Origin: Bacteroidales bacterium
GTDB lineage: Bacteria; Bacteroidota; Bacteroidia; Bacteroidales; UBA12077
Direction: 5' to 3'
Length of the DNA: 64,000 nucleotides
Assembly (NCBI GenBank): GCA_028282785.1
Contig: JANQHE010000018.1
Coordinates: 43,269-107,268, forward strand
A model generated the notes under the pieces. It did no database searches, had not been told where the DNA came from, and was given only the letters and a program-made list of their open reading frames with translations. Below are positions 35,884 to 45,708 of the stretch, in pieces. Each line of letters opens with the position of its first letter. Positions within the stretch are counted from its first letter, which is position 1. The position numbers and the translations under genes were made by a program.

Positions 35884-37725
35884 ATGAAATACGAAGATAT
35901 TATCCATTTATTTCAATATACCCGTTTAAAAACGAGAGAAGTTGAGATTGGGAAGCTTAATATAGGTGGTAAAAATCCAATTCGAATCCAATCCATGATT
36001 AGTACGAACACACTCGACACTCACAATACTATTGAGCAGTCGCTTAAGATTATTAAGGCTGGAGGTGAATTAGTCAGAATCACAGCACAAGGAGTAAAGG
36101 AAGCAGCAAATCTTGAAAACATAAAAAACGGAATCAGAGATGCCGGTTTTGATTTTCCATTGGCAGCTGATATTCATTTTAATCCAAAGGCTGCTTTTAC
36201 TGCTGCAGGAATCGTCGAAAAAGTTCGTATCAATCCAGGAAATTTTGTAGATAAACGTAAGGATTTTATTAATAAAGGTTATAATGCTGATTTACAAAAG
36301 ATTGAAGAAAAATTAATTCCACTTATCAATATATGTAAAGATAATAAAACAGCTCTTCGGGTAGGAGTAAATCATGGTTCATTATCCGATCGAATTATGA
36401 ACCGATATGGTGATACACCTGAAGGAATGGTAGAATCCGCGATGGAATTTTTAAGAATTTGTGTTCAGGAGAAATTTGTGAATGTGGTGGTTTCTTTAAA
36501 ATCAAGTAATACAAGAGTAATGGTACATGCAAATCGCTTGATGATTGTTAAAATGTGCCAAGAGAATATGAACTTCCCTTTGCATTTAGGTGTAACGGAG
36601 GCAGGAGAAGGAGAAGATGGAAGAATAAAATCTGCAGTTGGAATAGGTACCCTTTTAGCCGATGGAATTGGAGATACGATTCGAGTTTCTTTGACCGAAC
36701 CTCCTGAAGAAGAAATACCTGTGGCAAAAAAATTAGTAAAATATTTTACGGAAAGAGAAAATCATGAAGATATATTGAAATTTCAACCAATTCCGGTTAA
36801 TTTTTTTGATTACAAAAAACGAGTGTCTAAAAAAGTTCAAAATATTGGAGGAGATTCAGTTCCTATAGTTATAAGTAATGAGAAAAGTAAGAATGATTTA
36901 ATCCCGGAGTTTATCTATTTAGGAAAGGATATTGCTGTCAACACTCCTTATGGTAAATCGAATTATATTATTAATGAAGAAATTTGGGAACAACAAATTT
37001 TTCATAGAGATCATTTTTTTCCTTTGTTTTCATCTTACAGTAATTATTATTTATCAGAAAAGAAATCAGAAAAACTTAATTTTTTAAGAATTAATTGTAG
37101 TGAAATAAATGAGATATTACCAAAAATAGTTAACCTAAACAATTTAGTTTTAATAATTGAAACCAATAATATAAATGGATTTGCAGATCAGCGCGCATCA
37201 TTTTTTAAATTAATGAATGTAAATTGCGAACTTCCGGTAATTATTAAGAGAAATTACAATGAAGACATATTGGAAGATTTGCAACTAAAATCTGCGTGTG
37301 ATATTGGAGGATTATTTTTAGATGGGTTAGGTGATGGAATTTGGATAAATAATCAAGGCAACATTGATGAACAAGACATAATAAACACTTCATTTGGGAT
37401 TTTACAAGCAAGTAGGGTAAGGGTATCTAAGACGGAATATATTTCATGCCCGGGTTGCGGAAGAACGCTTTTTGATTTACAAAAAACAACCCAGCAAATT
37501 CGAAATAGAACTTCTCATCTAAAAAACCTTAAAATAGGCATTATGGGATGTATTGTAAATGGGCCTGGCGAAATGGCTGATGCAGATTATGGTTATGTTG
37601 GTGCAGGACCAGGGAGAATTACACTATATAAAAATAAAGAAGTTGTAAAGAAAAATATTTCTGAAGAAAATGCGGTTGAAGAGCTTATTCAATTAATTAA
37701 AGATTCAGGAGATTGGACAGATTAA
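35884..37725 (+). CDS. ispG: (E)-4-hydroxy-3-methylbut-2-enyl-diphosphate synthase, long form
   Basis: 613 residues. The TIM-barrel domain (RLKTREVEIGKLNIGGKNP; PLAADIHFNPKAA; KVRINPGNF; LRVGVNHGSL; LHLGVTEAGEGEDGRIKSAVG) is followed by an inserted domain of ~250 residues, then the 4Fe-4S domain with CPGCGRTLFDL near 520 and GIMGCIVNGPGEMADADYGYVG. Converts MEcPP to HMBPP in the MEP isoprenoid pathway, needing reduced ferredoxin or flavodoxin. The large insertion is normal for Bacteroidota, Chlamydia and plants. It makes the isoprenoid precursors for, among others, the undecaprenyl carrier used by the glycan locus. Confidence 0.96.
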   Translation: MKYEDIIHLFQYTRLKTREVEIGKLNIGGKNPIRIQSMISTNTLDTHNTIEQSLKIIKAGGELVRITAQGVKEAANLENIKNGIRDAGFDFPLAADIHFNPKAAFTAAGIVEKVRINPGNFVDKRKDFINKGYNADLQKIEEKLIPLINICKDNKTALRVGVNHGSLSDRIMNRYGDTPEGMVESAMEFLRICVQEKFVNVVVSLKSSNTRVMVHANRLMIVKMCQENMNFPLHLGVTEAGEGEDGRIKSAVGIGTLLADGIGDTIRVSLTEPPEEEIPVAKKLVKYFTERENHEDILKFQPIPVNFFDYKKRVSKKVQNIGGDSVPIVISNEKSKNDLIPEFIYLGKDIAVNTPYGKSNYIINEEIWEQQIFHRDHFFPLFSSYSNYYLSEKKSEKLNFLRINCSEINEILPKIVNLNNLVLIIETNNINGFADQRASFFKLMNVNCELPVIIKRNYNEDILEDLQLKSACDIGGLFLDGLGDGIWINNQGNIDEQDIINTSFGILQASRVRVSKTEYISCPGCGRTLFDLQKTTQQIRNRTSHLKNLKIGIMGCIVNGPGEMADADYGYVGAGPGRITLYKNKEVVKKNISEENAVEELIQLIKDSGDWTD

Positions 37726-37952
37726 TTTTTTTAATTAAGGCAAGTATTTTTCTTTTAACTCATATTCAGAAGCTTAACTGATCAAAAAATTTTTCCAGTT
37801 TTTGTGTTTTTTTTATATTGCTCATTTACAGCAATAAAAATTGGTGTTAATTAAAGCAATAATAAAGGAAGAACGAATCCGATTTTGTGGATTTAAGAAA
37901 ATAACATATTATTGTCTGCGTTTGCATTTAAATAACTTTTAAAATAAACCAG

Positions 37953-39506
37953 ATGAGACAATTTATTGAAAAAATCCGGGGAAAAACAAGTAAAGTATTT
38001 GCCCGTTCACTTGATTATGTTGAAATTATTGGAAACAGGTTGCCTCATCCCGCAACTCTTTTTGCTTTACTTGCATTAATAGTCATTTTAATTTCGTGGC
38101 TTGGTTATGCCTTTAATGCTCATGCTATACATCCTGTTGACGGTTCTTTAATTGAAGCACGAAATTTAATTAGTGCAGATGGCATTCGATGGATGTATAC
38201 CAATCTTATTGAGAACTTTTTAAAATTCCCACCACTGGGGTATGTTCTGGTAGTTATGATTGGTATTGGAGTTGCCGAAGGTTCGGGTTTGTTTACTACT
38301 ATGATACGAGCACTGGTTTTAAGCGCACCTCCAAAATTAGTAACCGGAGCTATTGTATTGGCAGGGATTCTTTCTCATTTAGCATCCGAAGCAGGTTATG
38401 TTGTTCTTATTCCTTTGGGAGCAATGATTTTTCATGCACTCGGGAGGCATCCAATGGCCGGACTGGCAGCAGCATTTTGCGGTGTAAGCGGAGGATTTGG
38501 AGCCAACTTTTTTATAGGTTCTATTGATCCGATATTAGCGGGTATTTCCGAGACGGCAGCACAAATGATTTTACCAGAAATGAAGGTTAATCCTGCTGTA
38601 AACTATTATTTTATGTTTGTTTCCAGCTTTTTAGTAGTAATTGTTGGAACATGGGTTACTGAAAAAATAGTTGAACCAAGATTAGGTAAGTATGAAGGTA
38701 GCGCTGAAAGGCTTCCGATTGATCAATTAACTGTTAAAGAAAAGAAGGGTTTAAAATATGCCGGATGGGGTTTATTGGTAACACTTGTTGCTCTGGCTTT
38801 TACAATTATTCCGGAAAATGGAATTTTTAGAGATCCCGAAACAGGATCGGTGCTTCACTCACCTTTTTTTAATGGAATTATTATCGCCATTTTAGTTATG
38901 TTTTTTATCCCCGGTATAATTTATGGAATTACGGTAGGAACAATTAAAAATGATAAAGATGTTGCCAAATATCTGGGTGCATCTATGAGTGGAATGGGAG
39001 GATATATCGTACTCGTATTTTTTGCCGCACAGTTTGTTTATTTTTTTAATCACAGTAACCTTGGAATTATTTTTGCAATTAAAGGAGCTCAAACACTTCA
39101 AAGTATAGGATTAACAGGTATATCGTTAATTGTAGCTTTTGTTCTTTTATCAGCATTTATTAATATGTTTATGGGAAGTGCTTCAGCAAAGTGGGCTATT
39201 ATGGCTCCGGTCTTTATACCAATGCTTATGCTTATAGATCCTGCATATCATCCGGGCTTAACACAAGCAGCATTTCGTATTGGCGATTCTGTTACAAACC
39301 TGATTACTCCTATGATGAGCTATTTTGCGTTAATTGTAACATTTGCTCAGAAATACGATGAAAAATACGGTGTAGGTACAATCATATCATCTATGTTACC
39401 TTATACGGTTATGCTAACACTGGGGTGGATCATATTACTTATTATATGGATGTTATTGGGTATTCCATTAGGACCTGATGGACCATTATACATTAATGGA
39501 TCATAA
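37953..39506 (+). CDS. AbgT-family transporter
   Basis: 517 residues with about 11-13 membrane helices. The AbgT signatures include LPHPATLFALLALIVIL at the start, GVAEGSGLFTTMIRA near 108-122, ILSHLASEAGYVVLIPLGAMIF, FGANFFIGSIDPILAGISETAA and GSASAKWAIMAPVFIPMLM. Family members take up p-aminobenzoyl-glutamate or export sulfonamides with proton coupling. No partner peptidase (AbgA/B) is nearby, so the substrate stays open. 227 bases of AT-rich sequence lie upstream with no gene in it. A strong terminator follows. Confidence 0.9.
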   Translation: MRQFIEKIRGKTSKVFARSLDYVEIIGNRLPHPATLFALLALIVILISWLGYAFNAHAIHPVDGSLIEARNLISADGIRWMYTNLIENFLKFPPLGYVLVVMIGIGVAEGSGLFTTMIRALVLSAPPKLVTGAIVLAGILSHLASEAGYVVLIPLGAMIFHALGRHPMAGLAAAFCGVSGGFGANFFIGSIDPILAGISETAAQMILPEMKVNPAVNYYFMFVSSFLVVIVGTWVTEKIVEPRLGKYEGSAERLPIDQLTVKEKKGLKYAGWGLLVTLVALAFTIIPENGIFRDPETGSVLHSPFFNGIIIAILVMFFIPGIIYGITVGTIKNDKDVAKYLGASMSGMGGYIVLVFFAAQFVYFFNHSNLGIIFAIKGAQTLQSIGLTGISLIVAFVLLSAFINMFMGSASAKWAIMAPVFIPMLMLIDPAYHPGLTQAAFRIGDSVTNLITPMMSYFALIVTFAQKYDEKYGVGTIISSMLPYTVMLTLGWIILLIIWMLLGIPLGPDGPLYINGS

Positions 39507-39516
39507 TAAAAATATT

Positions 39517-39557
39517 AGAGGCTTCTATTTTACAAAGTAATAAAAGCCTCTTTTTTT
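39517..39557 (+). terminator. Rho-independent terminator, probably bidirectional
   Basis: AGAGGCTT (39517-39524) pairs with AAGCCTCT (39544-39551), a perfect 8-bp stem, followed by seven T on the plus strand. An A-rich run on the other side can serve the convergent TonB receptor gene ending at 39561. Confidence 0.82.
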
Positions 39558-39560
39558 ATT

Positions 39561-41930
39561 TTAGAACTGTATAGTATAAATTATTGTCGGGAAAATTGGC
39601 AATTGATAACCTTTTTCTACTTCCCGACTGAAGTCGTCATAGTATTCCATTACAAAGGCCTTGTTATTGGTTGCGTTTTGAAAATCCAATTTTAATTCAT
39701 GAGTTGTTTTTTCTCTGTTTCTACGATACGTTACTGCCAGGTTCATGATGAAAATATCATCTGCTCTTTTGCCATAATAATCTGATTCGTCATAAACAGT
39801 GTATCCTTTAGCAATTGACTCATCCAGATCGACCGGGTTAAACCTGTGACCACCGATATAAGAAACTTTTGTATTAAATCCGAGAGTTTTATTTTTAGAG
39901 GCTTTACCTACTTTCCACTCTTTACCAAATAAAACATTGGTTGCATAATTACCATTAAATCTTGAGTTTCGTAATTTACCATCAAGAGCTTTAATTTTAG
40001 AATCATACAATGATCCCGTTACAAGGAAATAATAGTTATTGGCAAAAAATCTTTCCAAGGTAATTTCTAATCCGTAATTATATCCTGTTCCTTCGTTAAC
40101 TAAATCGCGATTGGTATAACCACCTCTAATATTATTTAATGCAAACATACTATTAGGGTCGTTTTCGACTGCTAAATTATATAGGTATTGATAGTAAACT
40201 TCAGCTTTTAAGTTTACATTTTTGCTTATTCTATTTGAATAACCGATTACATAATGCATAGATTTTGATAATCCCAGATTTTCGTTGGGAGTAGTAATTT
40301 CTCCTGTTGTTTCGTCCTCAACTGAAGCAAAATAAGTAGATATACTTTCCACTTTACTATGGATCCCAAAACCAAAACTCAAGGATTGTTTCGGAGCAAA
40401 GCTCCAATCTAAACCTATTCTTGGCTCAATTGAATTGCTGTTATTTAATAAAAAGTGCATGTAATGTAAACCGGAAACCAAAGTTAAATCTTCTGAGATA
40501 CGATATTTCCAGTTAGCATATGCTTGAACTAATCCTGCTCTTCCGTCAGTATCTAATTCCGTAAAAAATGATCCGGAACCAAGAGCATCTTCGCGTGCTA
40601 ACATATCATAGCCTAAATCAGAATAAGTTATACCAGCTTTAATTCTGTGTTTAGCATTTATTTTAGTATTGATATTTGTTGAGGCACGTAGGGTTGTGTT
40701 CAAAAATTCATCATAATAAGCTACATACCAATTACCATTATCGTAACGCTTTTTGTATTCATTATCATTTCTGGTTCCTGAGGCAGAAACATAAGTTGTG
40801 ATAAATGTTTTATCATTAACAGGGTATATATGTTTGATAGCTCCAAAACCGACATCTGCACCAAAATCAGAAGTACGTGTTAAAGAATCTTCATTTTCTT
40901 CTGCAAAATCTTCCTGGAATATGCTGCTTATTCCACCAAAACCTAAGATTTGAAAAGTACCTGCTTTTTTAGTTGGTAAGTGAAATTTAAAAGCAATATC
41001 CTGGTATTTAGGTACGCCATAATAATCTACAATACCGGCTTGATCTAAGAGATCTAAAGAAGAGTATCTATAATTTATTAGGTAAGATCCTTTATAATTC
41101 TTACCGAAGGGTCCTTCAAGAGTTGCTTCCATACCAATTACTCCTAATGAGGCAGAATATTCTCTTTTTTCGTTATTACCATTGCGTAATTTCATATCAA
41201 AAACACCTGAATAGGCATTACCATATTCCGGAGCAAATGCACCCGAAAAGAAATCAGAATTATTTAGCATTGCACTGTTTAGAGCATTGATAGGCCCTCC
41301 TGTTGATCCTTCATCAGCAAAGTGGTTTGGGTTTGGAATATCCATACCGTCTAATTTCCATAATATTCCTTTTGGAGAATTCCCTCGTACTACAATGTCA
41401 TTGTTTCCCATAGCATCACCTGTAACACCGGCATATCCGGAAACCATTCTGGCAGGATCATTAAATGAACCGGCATATCTTTTAGTTTCTTCTACAGAAA
41501 AGGCTTTAGCACTAACCATGGCCATTTCATTTAATGGTTCGGATTTGTGCCCATTGGCAATAATTATAACATCTTCTAATTGTATTAATGATTCAGCTAA
41601 TTCAATTTCAAGTACAATTTCTTTTCCGGAACCAACAAGAATATTTGGAATTACTTTTTCTTCATAGCCAAGACACGTTACTTTAAGATCAACTCGACCA
41701 ACATGAACATGATCTATTCTGAAGTAACCATCAATATTTGAACTTGTTCCTTGAATCGGGTCACTGTTTACAAGAATGATATTTGCTCCAACCAAGGGTG
41801 CCTTAGAATCCTGGTCAATTACCTGACCTCGGATAGTTTGCGTTTGCATGTTGGTATTGGTTGCAAAACTTCCAACAGTAATTACTAATAGTAGTAAAGT
41901 TGTTGTTATTTTGTTTTTTAAATTTTTCAT
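39561..41930 (-). CDS. TonB-dependent receptor with carboxypeptidase-like N-terminal domain
   Basis: About 789 residues from the ATG at 41930, chosen because the signal peptide MKNLKNKITTTLLLLVITVG starts there; an upstream in-frame ATG at 42002 would add 24 non-signal-like residues. A regulatory beta-sandwich domain follows (TIRGQVIDQDSKAPLVGANI), then a plug domain (NDIVVRGNSPKGILWKLDGMDIPNPNHF) and a 22-strand-type barrel ending in Phe (IIYTIQF). No STN domain is present, so it alone does not fit classical sigma/anti-sigma signalling. Takes up an unknown large substrate with TonB energy. It follows the two surface-repeat genes. Confidence 0.86.
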   Translation of the reverse strand: MKNLKNKITTTLLLLVITVGSFATNTNMQTQTIRGQVIDQDSKAPLVGANIILVNSDPIQGTSSNIDGYFRIDHVHVGRVDLKVTCLGYEEKVIPNILVGSGKEIVLEIELAESLIQLEDVIIIANGHKSEPLNEMAMVSAKAFSVEETKRYAGSFNDPARMVSGYAGVTGDAMGNNDIVVRGNSPKGILWKLDGMDIPNPNHFADEGSTGGPINALNSAMLNNSDFFSGAFAPEYGNAYSGVFDMKLRNGNNEKREYSASLGVIGMEATLEGPFGKNYKGSYLINYRYSSLDLLDQAGIVDYYGVPKYQDIAFKFHLPTKKAGTFQILGFGGISSIFQEDFAEENEDSLTRTSDFGADVGFGAIKHIYPVNDKTFITTYVSASGTRNDNEYKKRYDNGNWYVAYYDEFLNTTLRASTNINTKINAKHRIKAGITYSDLGYDMLAREDALGSGSFFTELDTDGRAGLVQAYANWKYRISEDLTLVSGLHYMHFLLNNSNSIEPRIGLDWSFAPKQSLSFGFGIHSKVESISTYFASVEDETTGEITTPNENLGLSKSMHYVIGYSNRISKNVNLKAEVYYQYLYNLAVENDPNSMFALNNIRGGYTNRDLVNEGTGYNYGLEITLERFFANNYYFLVTGSLYDSKIKALDGKLRNSRFNGNYATNVLFGKEWKVGKASKNKTLGFNTKVSYIGGHRFNPVDLDESIAKGYTVYDESDYYGKRADDIFIMNLAVTYRRNREKTTHELKLDFQNATNNKAFVMEYYDDFSREVEKGYQLPIFPTIIYTIQF

Positions 41931-42125
41931 TTTTAAAAGTTTTAATTTCTTGATTAACTCACTCTCAAACGCCTTCGCGCATGCCTGCTTGTGAACTTCC
42001 ATGACTTATTTCTTAGCTAATAGCTTATTGAGTTTTTTGCTTTGTTTCATTTGCTATTGATCTTCGCTTGCATGGAAGTTTCATGATTCCTAAAATTTAT
42101 ATAGTTTGATAATATTTTTACTTAA

Positions 42126-43301
42126 TTAAAATCTGATACCTGCCGTGAAACCAGGATACATTTTTACATTGGTTTCATCATGATAAGTCTTGTTAAATGT
42201 ATGGTATGGTGAAATTGAAGATTTGAACGCATTTCCATCATTATCTTCCAGTTCGGAAACATTTACATTCCAACTTGCTCCTCCAAATACTTCAATGTTT
42301 TCAAAAACTTTCTTTGACGCAGTTATCTGAAGTTTATTGTTTAGGTTTAGTGCTTCGGTAAACCATTCATCTTCGTTAATATGATAAGATAGAAGTTCGA
42401 TCGCAACATTCCATTCTTCTTTTACTGGTATCATAGTTCCAATACCATAACCCCAACCCCAATAAATTTTATTATCGTGAATGCTTGAACCTACGGAAAT
42501 AATGTTGTAGAAGCTTTTAACTCCGGTTTTAAAACTGAATACACCATATAAAGTTTCGTTTGCACTAATTTCAAATGTTCTATAGCCATTTTTTACAATA
42601 CTAAAAACTCCAATTGGTATACCATTTTCTAAAGAGTCAACGTAGTTAAAAGGAGCAATTTGTACGCCATTTAATTTTTTGGTATAGTTTGAAAATCCGG
42701 CTATTTGTGCACCTTTAACTGATTCAGTACTAACATTTGAAAATCCAGCTAATTGGATACCTTTTAATTTTCCAACATTTACATTGGTAAATCCTGTAAT
42801 CTGCCCTATATCACTACCTTTAGAATAGTTGGCAAATCCAGATATTTGCATTTTATTGATTTTCTCAACCGATATATTTGTGAATCCGGCGAATTGTAAA
42901 CCATTAAGTGAATCTAAAGCAACATTTGCGAAACCTGCAGCTTGTAATCCTTTATAGGTATTGTTAGCATAGTTTAAGAAACCGGCAATTTGAACGCCAT
43001 TTCCTTGTCCCATTATTAGATTACCGAAACCGGCAATTTGGGTTCCTACCATATCATTTTTTAATATACTACCGAAACCTGAAATTTCCATACCATCTAA
43101 TCCGCCATTATATCCAGCATATAAGTTGATAGAAACGTTGTTTGTAGTATTCCAGGCTTCCAAGCCATTTGTTCCTAAAGGAGTAACTAATGTGATTTGG
43201 AATGGTCGTATTTTAGTTTCCTGGTTTTCTTCTTGTCCTTTAGCATTAAATCCAAACGTTGTTAAATAAATTAATGCTAATGACATTCCAAGTGATTTCA
43301 T
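42126..43301 (-). CDS. Surface-repeat protein (LA_2272-like repeats)
   Basis: About 391 residues from ATG 43301, chosen because MKSLGMSLALIYLTTFGFNAKGQ is a signal peptide. An upstream ATG at 43457 would add 52 residues including a palindrome-encoded stretch. From about residue 60 run repeats of ~20-23 residues with the pattern G.QIAGF.N (GTQIAGFGN, GVQIAGFLN, GLQAAGFAN, GLQFAGFTN, GIQLAGFSN, GAQIAGFSN), followed by a short barrel-like C-terminus. Such repeats probably form a stacked beta-structure. It resembles surface repeat proteins known from Leptospira and Bacteroidota; function unknown. Paralogue of the next gene. Confidence 0.72.
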   Translation of the reverse strand: MKSLGMSLALIYLTTFGFNAKGQEENQETKIRPFQITLVTPLGTNGLEAWNTTNNVSINLYAGYNGGLDGMEISGFGSILKNDMVGTQIAGFGNLIMGQGNGVQIAGFLNYANNTYKGLQAAGFANVALDSLNGLQFAGFTNISVEKINKMQISGFANYSKGSDIGQITGFTNVNVGKLKGIQLAGFSNVSTESVKGAQIAGFSNYTKKLNGVQIAPFNYVDSLENGIPIGVFSIVKNGYRTFEISANETLYGVFSFKTGVKSFYNIISVGSSIHDNKIYWGWGYGIGTMIPVKEEWNVAIELLSYHINEDEWFTEALNLNNKLQITASKKVFENIEVFGGASWNVNVSELEDNDGNAFKSSISPYHTFNKTYHDETNVKMYPGFTAGIRF

Positions 43302-43303
43302 AT

Positions 43304-43323
43304 TTCCGGTCTGCCGACAGGAA
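43304..43323. repeat. Dispersed palindrome copy b, abutting a start codon
   Basis: TTCCGGTC-TGCC-GACAGGAA: 8-bp arms with one mismatch. It ends two bases before the ATG chosen for the surface-repeat gene and would be read through as KPSCRQTGN if translation began upstream. Confidence 0.65.
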
Positions 43324-43500
43324 GGTTTTGTAATTTTTTTATGATATTCTTCTGCACGTTTAACCATCATTGCGAACTGTGCAAACAGAAATAAGCTTCT
43401 TGGGAAAAATCCCAACGTGAATTCCGTTTCTTTGATTTGTTTCTTATTTGTTTTCATTTTTATTCTGTTTTGAAAATTGTTATTGCGTTTAATCATAAGG

Positions 43501-43531
43501 ATGACAACCCGGTTTTGAGTTACCTCTATCC
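43501..43531 (-). promoter_or_regulatory. Conserved 31-bp block, copy B, upstream of the surface-repeat gene
   Basis: Identical at 25 of 31 positions, without gaps, to the block at 47251-47281. On the minus strand both start GGATAGAGG and end GTTGTCAT. Position upstream of a gene in the ECF sigma cluster suggests a promoter or operator used by the same sigma factor. No other copy was noticed. Confidence 0.5.
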
Positions 43532-43623
43532 GAAAGCAAAAAAAATTGAAAAAAATTTCAGTCGATTTGATAAATATCAAAAAATCAGAATGTTGAGAGA
43601 GTGTTTTTTATAAAAAAAGGATA

Positions 43624-45708
43624 TTATAAAGTAAATGAAGCTCCAAAAACTCCACCTATCCACATTTTAATTTGCGTATCAGAAAATGTTTCGTTATAAA
43701 ATGAATAAGGTGCGATATTTGGGAAAAGATTTGTATCCTTATCTTTCAATAAAGCTGAAACATTTAAGGAAGGCCCCATAAAAATTGAAAAGCGCTTTGT
43801 TAAATTGTAATCAAAATAAGCGTTCAGTTTACTAAGGGTTCCTATATAATTATATGTACTTGATTCAAATGTAAGGCCGGATGTCATCTGTAAATCGATG
43901 GAATTAGTTTCGATAATAAAATCTGATGAAATATCTAAATTAAAATTAAATTTACTATTTATATAGAACTGTGACCCTATTCCGTAACCAACAGCTAAAT
44001 TATCTGAGAAATTATAACCTAAACGAATTGAATTGTATAACTTTTTAACTCCCATTTTATATGCCATAGAAAGGTAAAATACATCGTTTGTAGAAATTTC
44101 AAAACGATGGAACCCTTTTTTAACAAAAGAAAATACACCTATAGGTAAACCACTTTCAATAGTATCTGAAACATTTAAAATTGCTAATTGATATCCATTA
44201 ACCTTTTTAGAATAATTAAAATATCCTGCTAGTTGAAATCCATTTAAATCTTCTACAGCTATATTTGCAACGCCTGCCAGTTGATATTTACCTCCTGTTT
44301 TTCCATAGTTAATACCTCCTGCAATTTGCCCGCCTGAGACTTCATTTTGAGATACATTCGCAAATCCTGCGATTTGAAAGCCTTTTACAGATTTTCCATA
44401 ATTAGCAAAACCACTCATCTGTCCCCAGTTTACATCACCTGCAGCAAAATTAGCAAAACCTGCAGCTTGCCCTCCATCTACATTGTTACAGTAATTAGCA
44501 AAACCAGCTAATTGACCCAATTTAACATCCTTAACCGCAACATTTACAAAACCTGTTAATTGAAGACCATCCACATTCTGGGTTGTAACATTATTGAATC
44601 CTGAGATTTGCACTCCATTCATGTATCCATGAAGGGTATTATTAAAACCAGCCAATTGAACACCGGAAAGTGTGTCCAGCACAACATTACTCATGCCTCC
44701 GATTTGAGTCCCTGTTACGGATCCACTATTTAAATTAAAGAATCCTGCCAACTGGAAAGGATTAGTATCTCCACCAACAATATTGGCAAAACCACCAATT
44801 TGAGCTCCATAAACATCACGGCGTACAATATTAACCAAGCCTCCAATTTCAGTCCCATTAATTCCACCGGTATATCCTGCCAACACATTAAATGAAAATG
44901 TATTGTCGACAGAACCGCTTAGTTTTCGGTTAGTTCCTAAATAGGGTACAAATGAAACCTGGAATAACCTTTTGTCATGTATAACCAAGTTATCAGAAAT
45001 AATTTTAGATTCTTCTGGTACCAGTATCCCGACCAATGGGCGGTTATGTATATCTTCCAGTTTTATATGGGCCGATTCCATTTTTTGTAATGGGGCTGCA
45101 CTGGGGTTTAAATAAATATTGAAGCTATTTTTATATGCTGGTTCGACCATAATTACCGTATCGAGGTATCCTTTTTTACTATAACTTAATCCGTGAACTT
45201 CTTTTTCATAAGGAACTGTTATGGAATAATACCCTTCTAAATTTGATAATGCTACGACTCTGCCATCCACTTCATAAACAGTAGCTTGTTGAATTTTTTC
45301 TCCTGTTTGCGAATCAATAATATATCCGGTTATGATATATTCATTAGGCCTGTTATCGGCTAATGTTTGTTTTGGAGGATTCTTTTTATTTAAGATAACA
45401 TGAGAACCAACTACTTTATACCTGACCGAATTTTCAAAAAGCTTATCTAAAGTTTTAGCAACGGATTTATTTTCTGACTGAAGAGAAACGAATCTTTGTT
45501 CATCAAAATTTTTTGAGTTGTATGAAAATGTAAATCCTCCTTTTTCTGAAATTTCAGCTAGTGCTTTTTCCAATGGAATATCTGTAAAGGAAACAGATAT
45601 TCTTTTATGTAAATAATTCGATTGCGAGAAAGAAATATTACTCGTGGATAAGATCAAAATAATTAAGTAAACTAATTTAAGTTTAGATATTTTTCTCAGC
45701 GCATCCAT
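43624..45708 (-). CDS. STN-domain surface-repeat protein
   Basis: About 694 residues from ATG 45708, which is preceded by AGGGAG at proper spacing; an upstream ATG at 45768 would lie further inside the FecR gene. A signal anchor (LVYLIILILSTSNISFSQ) is followed by an STN (secretin/TonB short N-terminal) domain (VSFTDIPLEKALAEISEKGGF; VAKTLDKLF), a carboxypeptidase-like domain (TGYIIDSQTGEKIQQATVY) and then many repeats of the G.Q.AGF.N type (GAQIGGFAN, GTQIGGMSN, GVQLAGFNN, GGQAAGFAN), ending in a barrel-like part. STN domains bind anti-sigma factors in other systems. This one overlaps the FecR gene by 26 bases. Confidence 0.8.
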   Translation of the reverse strand: MDALRKISKLKLVYLIILILSTSNISFSQSNYLHKRISVSFTDIPLEKALAEISEKGGFTFSYNSKNFDEQRFVSLQSENKSVAKTLDKLFENSVRYKVVGSHVILNKKNPPKQTLADNRPNEYIITGYIIDSQTGEKIQQATVYEVDGRVVALSNLEGYYSITVPYEKEVHGLSYSKKGYLDTVIMVEPAYKNSFNIYLNPSAAPLQKMESAHIKLEDIHNRPLVGILVPEESKIISDNLVIHDKRLFQVSFVPYLGTNRKLSGSVDNTFSFNVLAGYTGGINGTEIGGLVNIVRRDVYGAQIGGFANIVGGDTNPFQLAGFFNLNSGSVTGTQIGGMSNVVLDTLSGVQLAGFNNTLHGYMNGVQISGFNNVTTQNVDGLQLTGFVNVAVKDVKLGQLAGFANYCNNVDGGQAAGFANFAAGDVNWGQMSGFANYGKSVKGFQIAGFANVSQNEVSGGQIAGGINYGKTGGKYQLAGVANIAVEDLNGFQLAGYFNYSKKVNGYQLAILNVSDTIESGLPIGVFSFVKKGFHRFEISTNDVFYLSMAYKMGVKKLYNSIRLGYNFSDNLAVGYGIGSQFYINSKFNFNLDISSDFIIETNSIDLQMTSGLTFESSTYNYIGTLSKLNAYFDYNLTKRFSIFMGPSLNVSALLKDKDTNLFPNIAPYSFYNETFSDTQIKMWIGGVFGASFTL

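Noticed and set aside
37726..37952. 227-base AT-rich gap before the AbgT gene as a possible riboswitch
   Set aside because: No stable paired structure or conserved aptamer feature could be recognised by eye.
41287..41667. 126-residue plus-strand frame opposite the TonB receptor
   Set aside because: The minus-strand plug domain is well conserved; the plus-strand product looks like random sequence from the opposite strand.
43302..43580. N-terminal extension of the surface-repeat protein up to an ATG at 43580
   Set aside because: It would put the signal peptide at residue 94; it includes a palindrome-derived segment, so the start at 43301 is preferred.
42600..45000. Repeated coding units mistaken for a CRISPR or satellite array
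   Set aside because: They are degenerate protein repeats of ~60-70 bases with conserved amino acids and no constant spacer.
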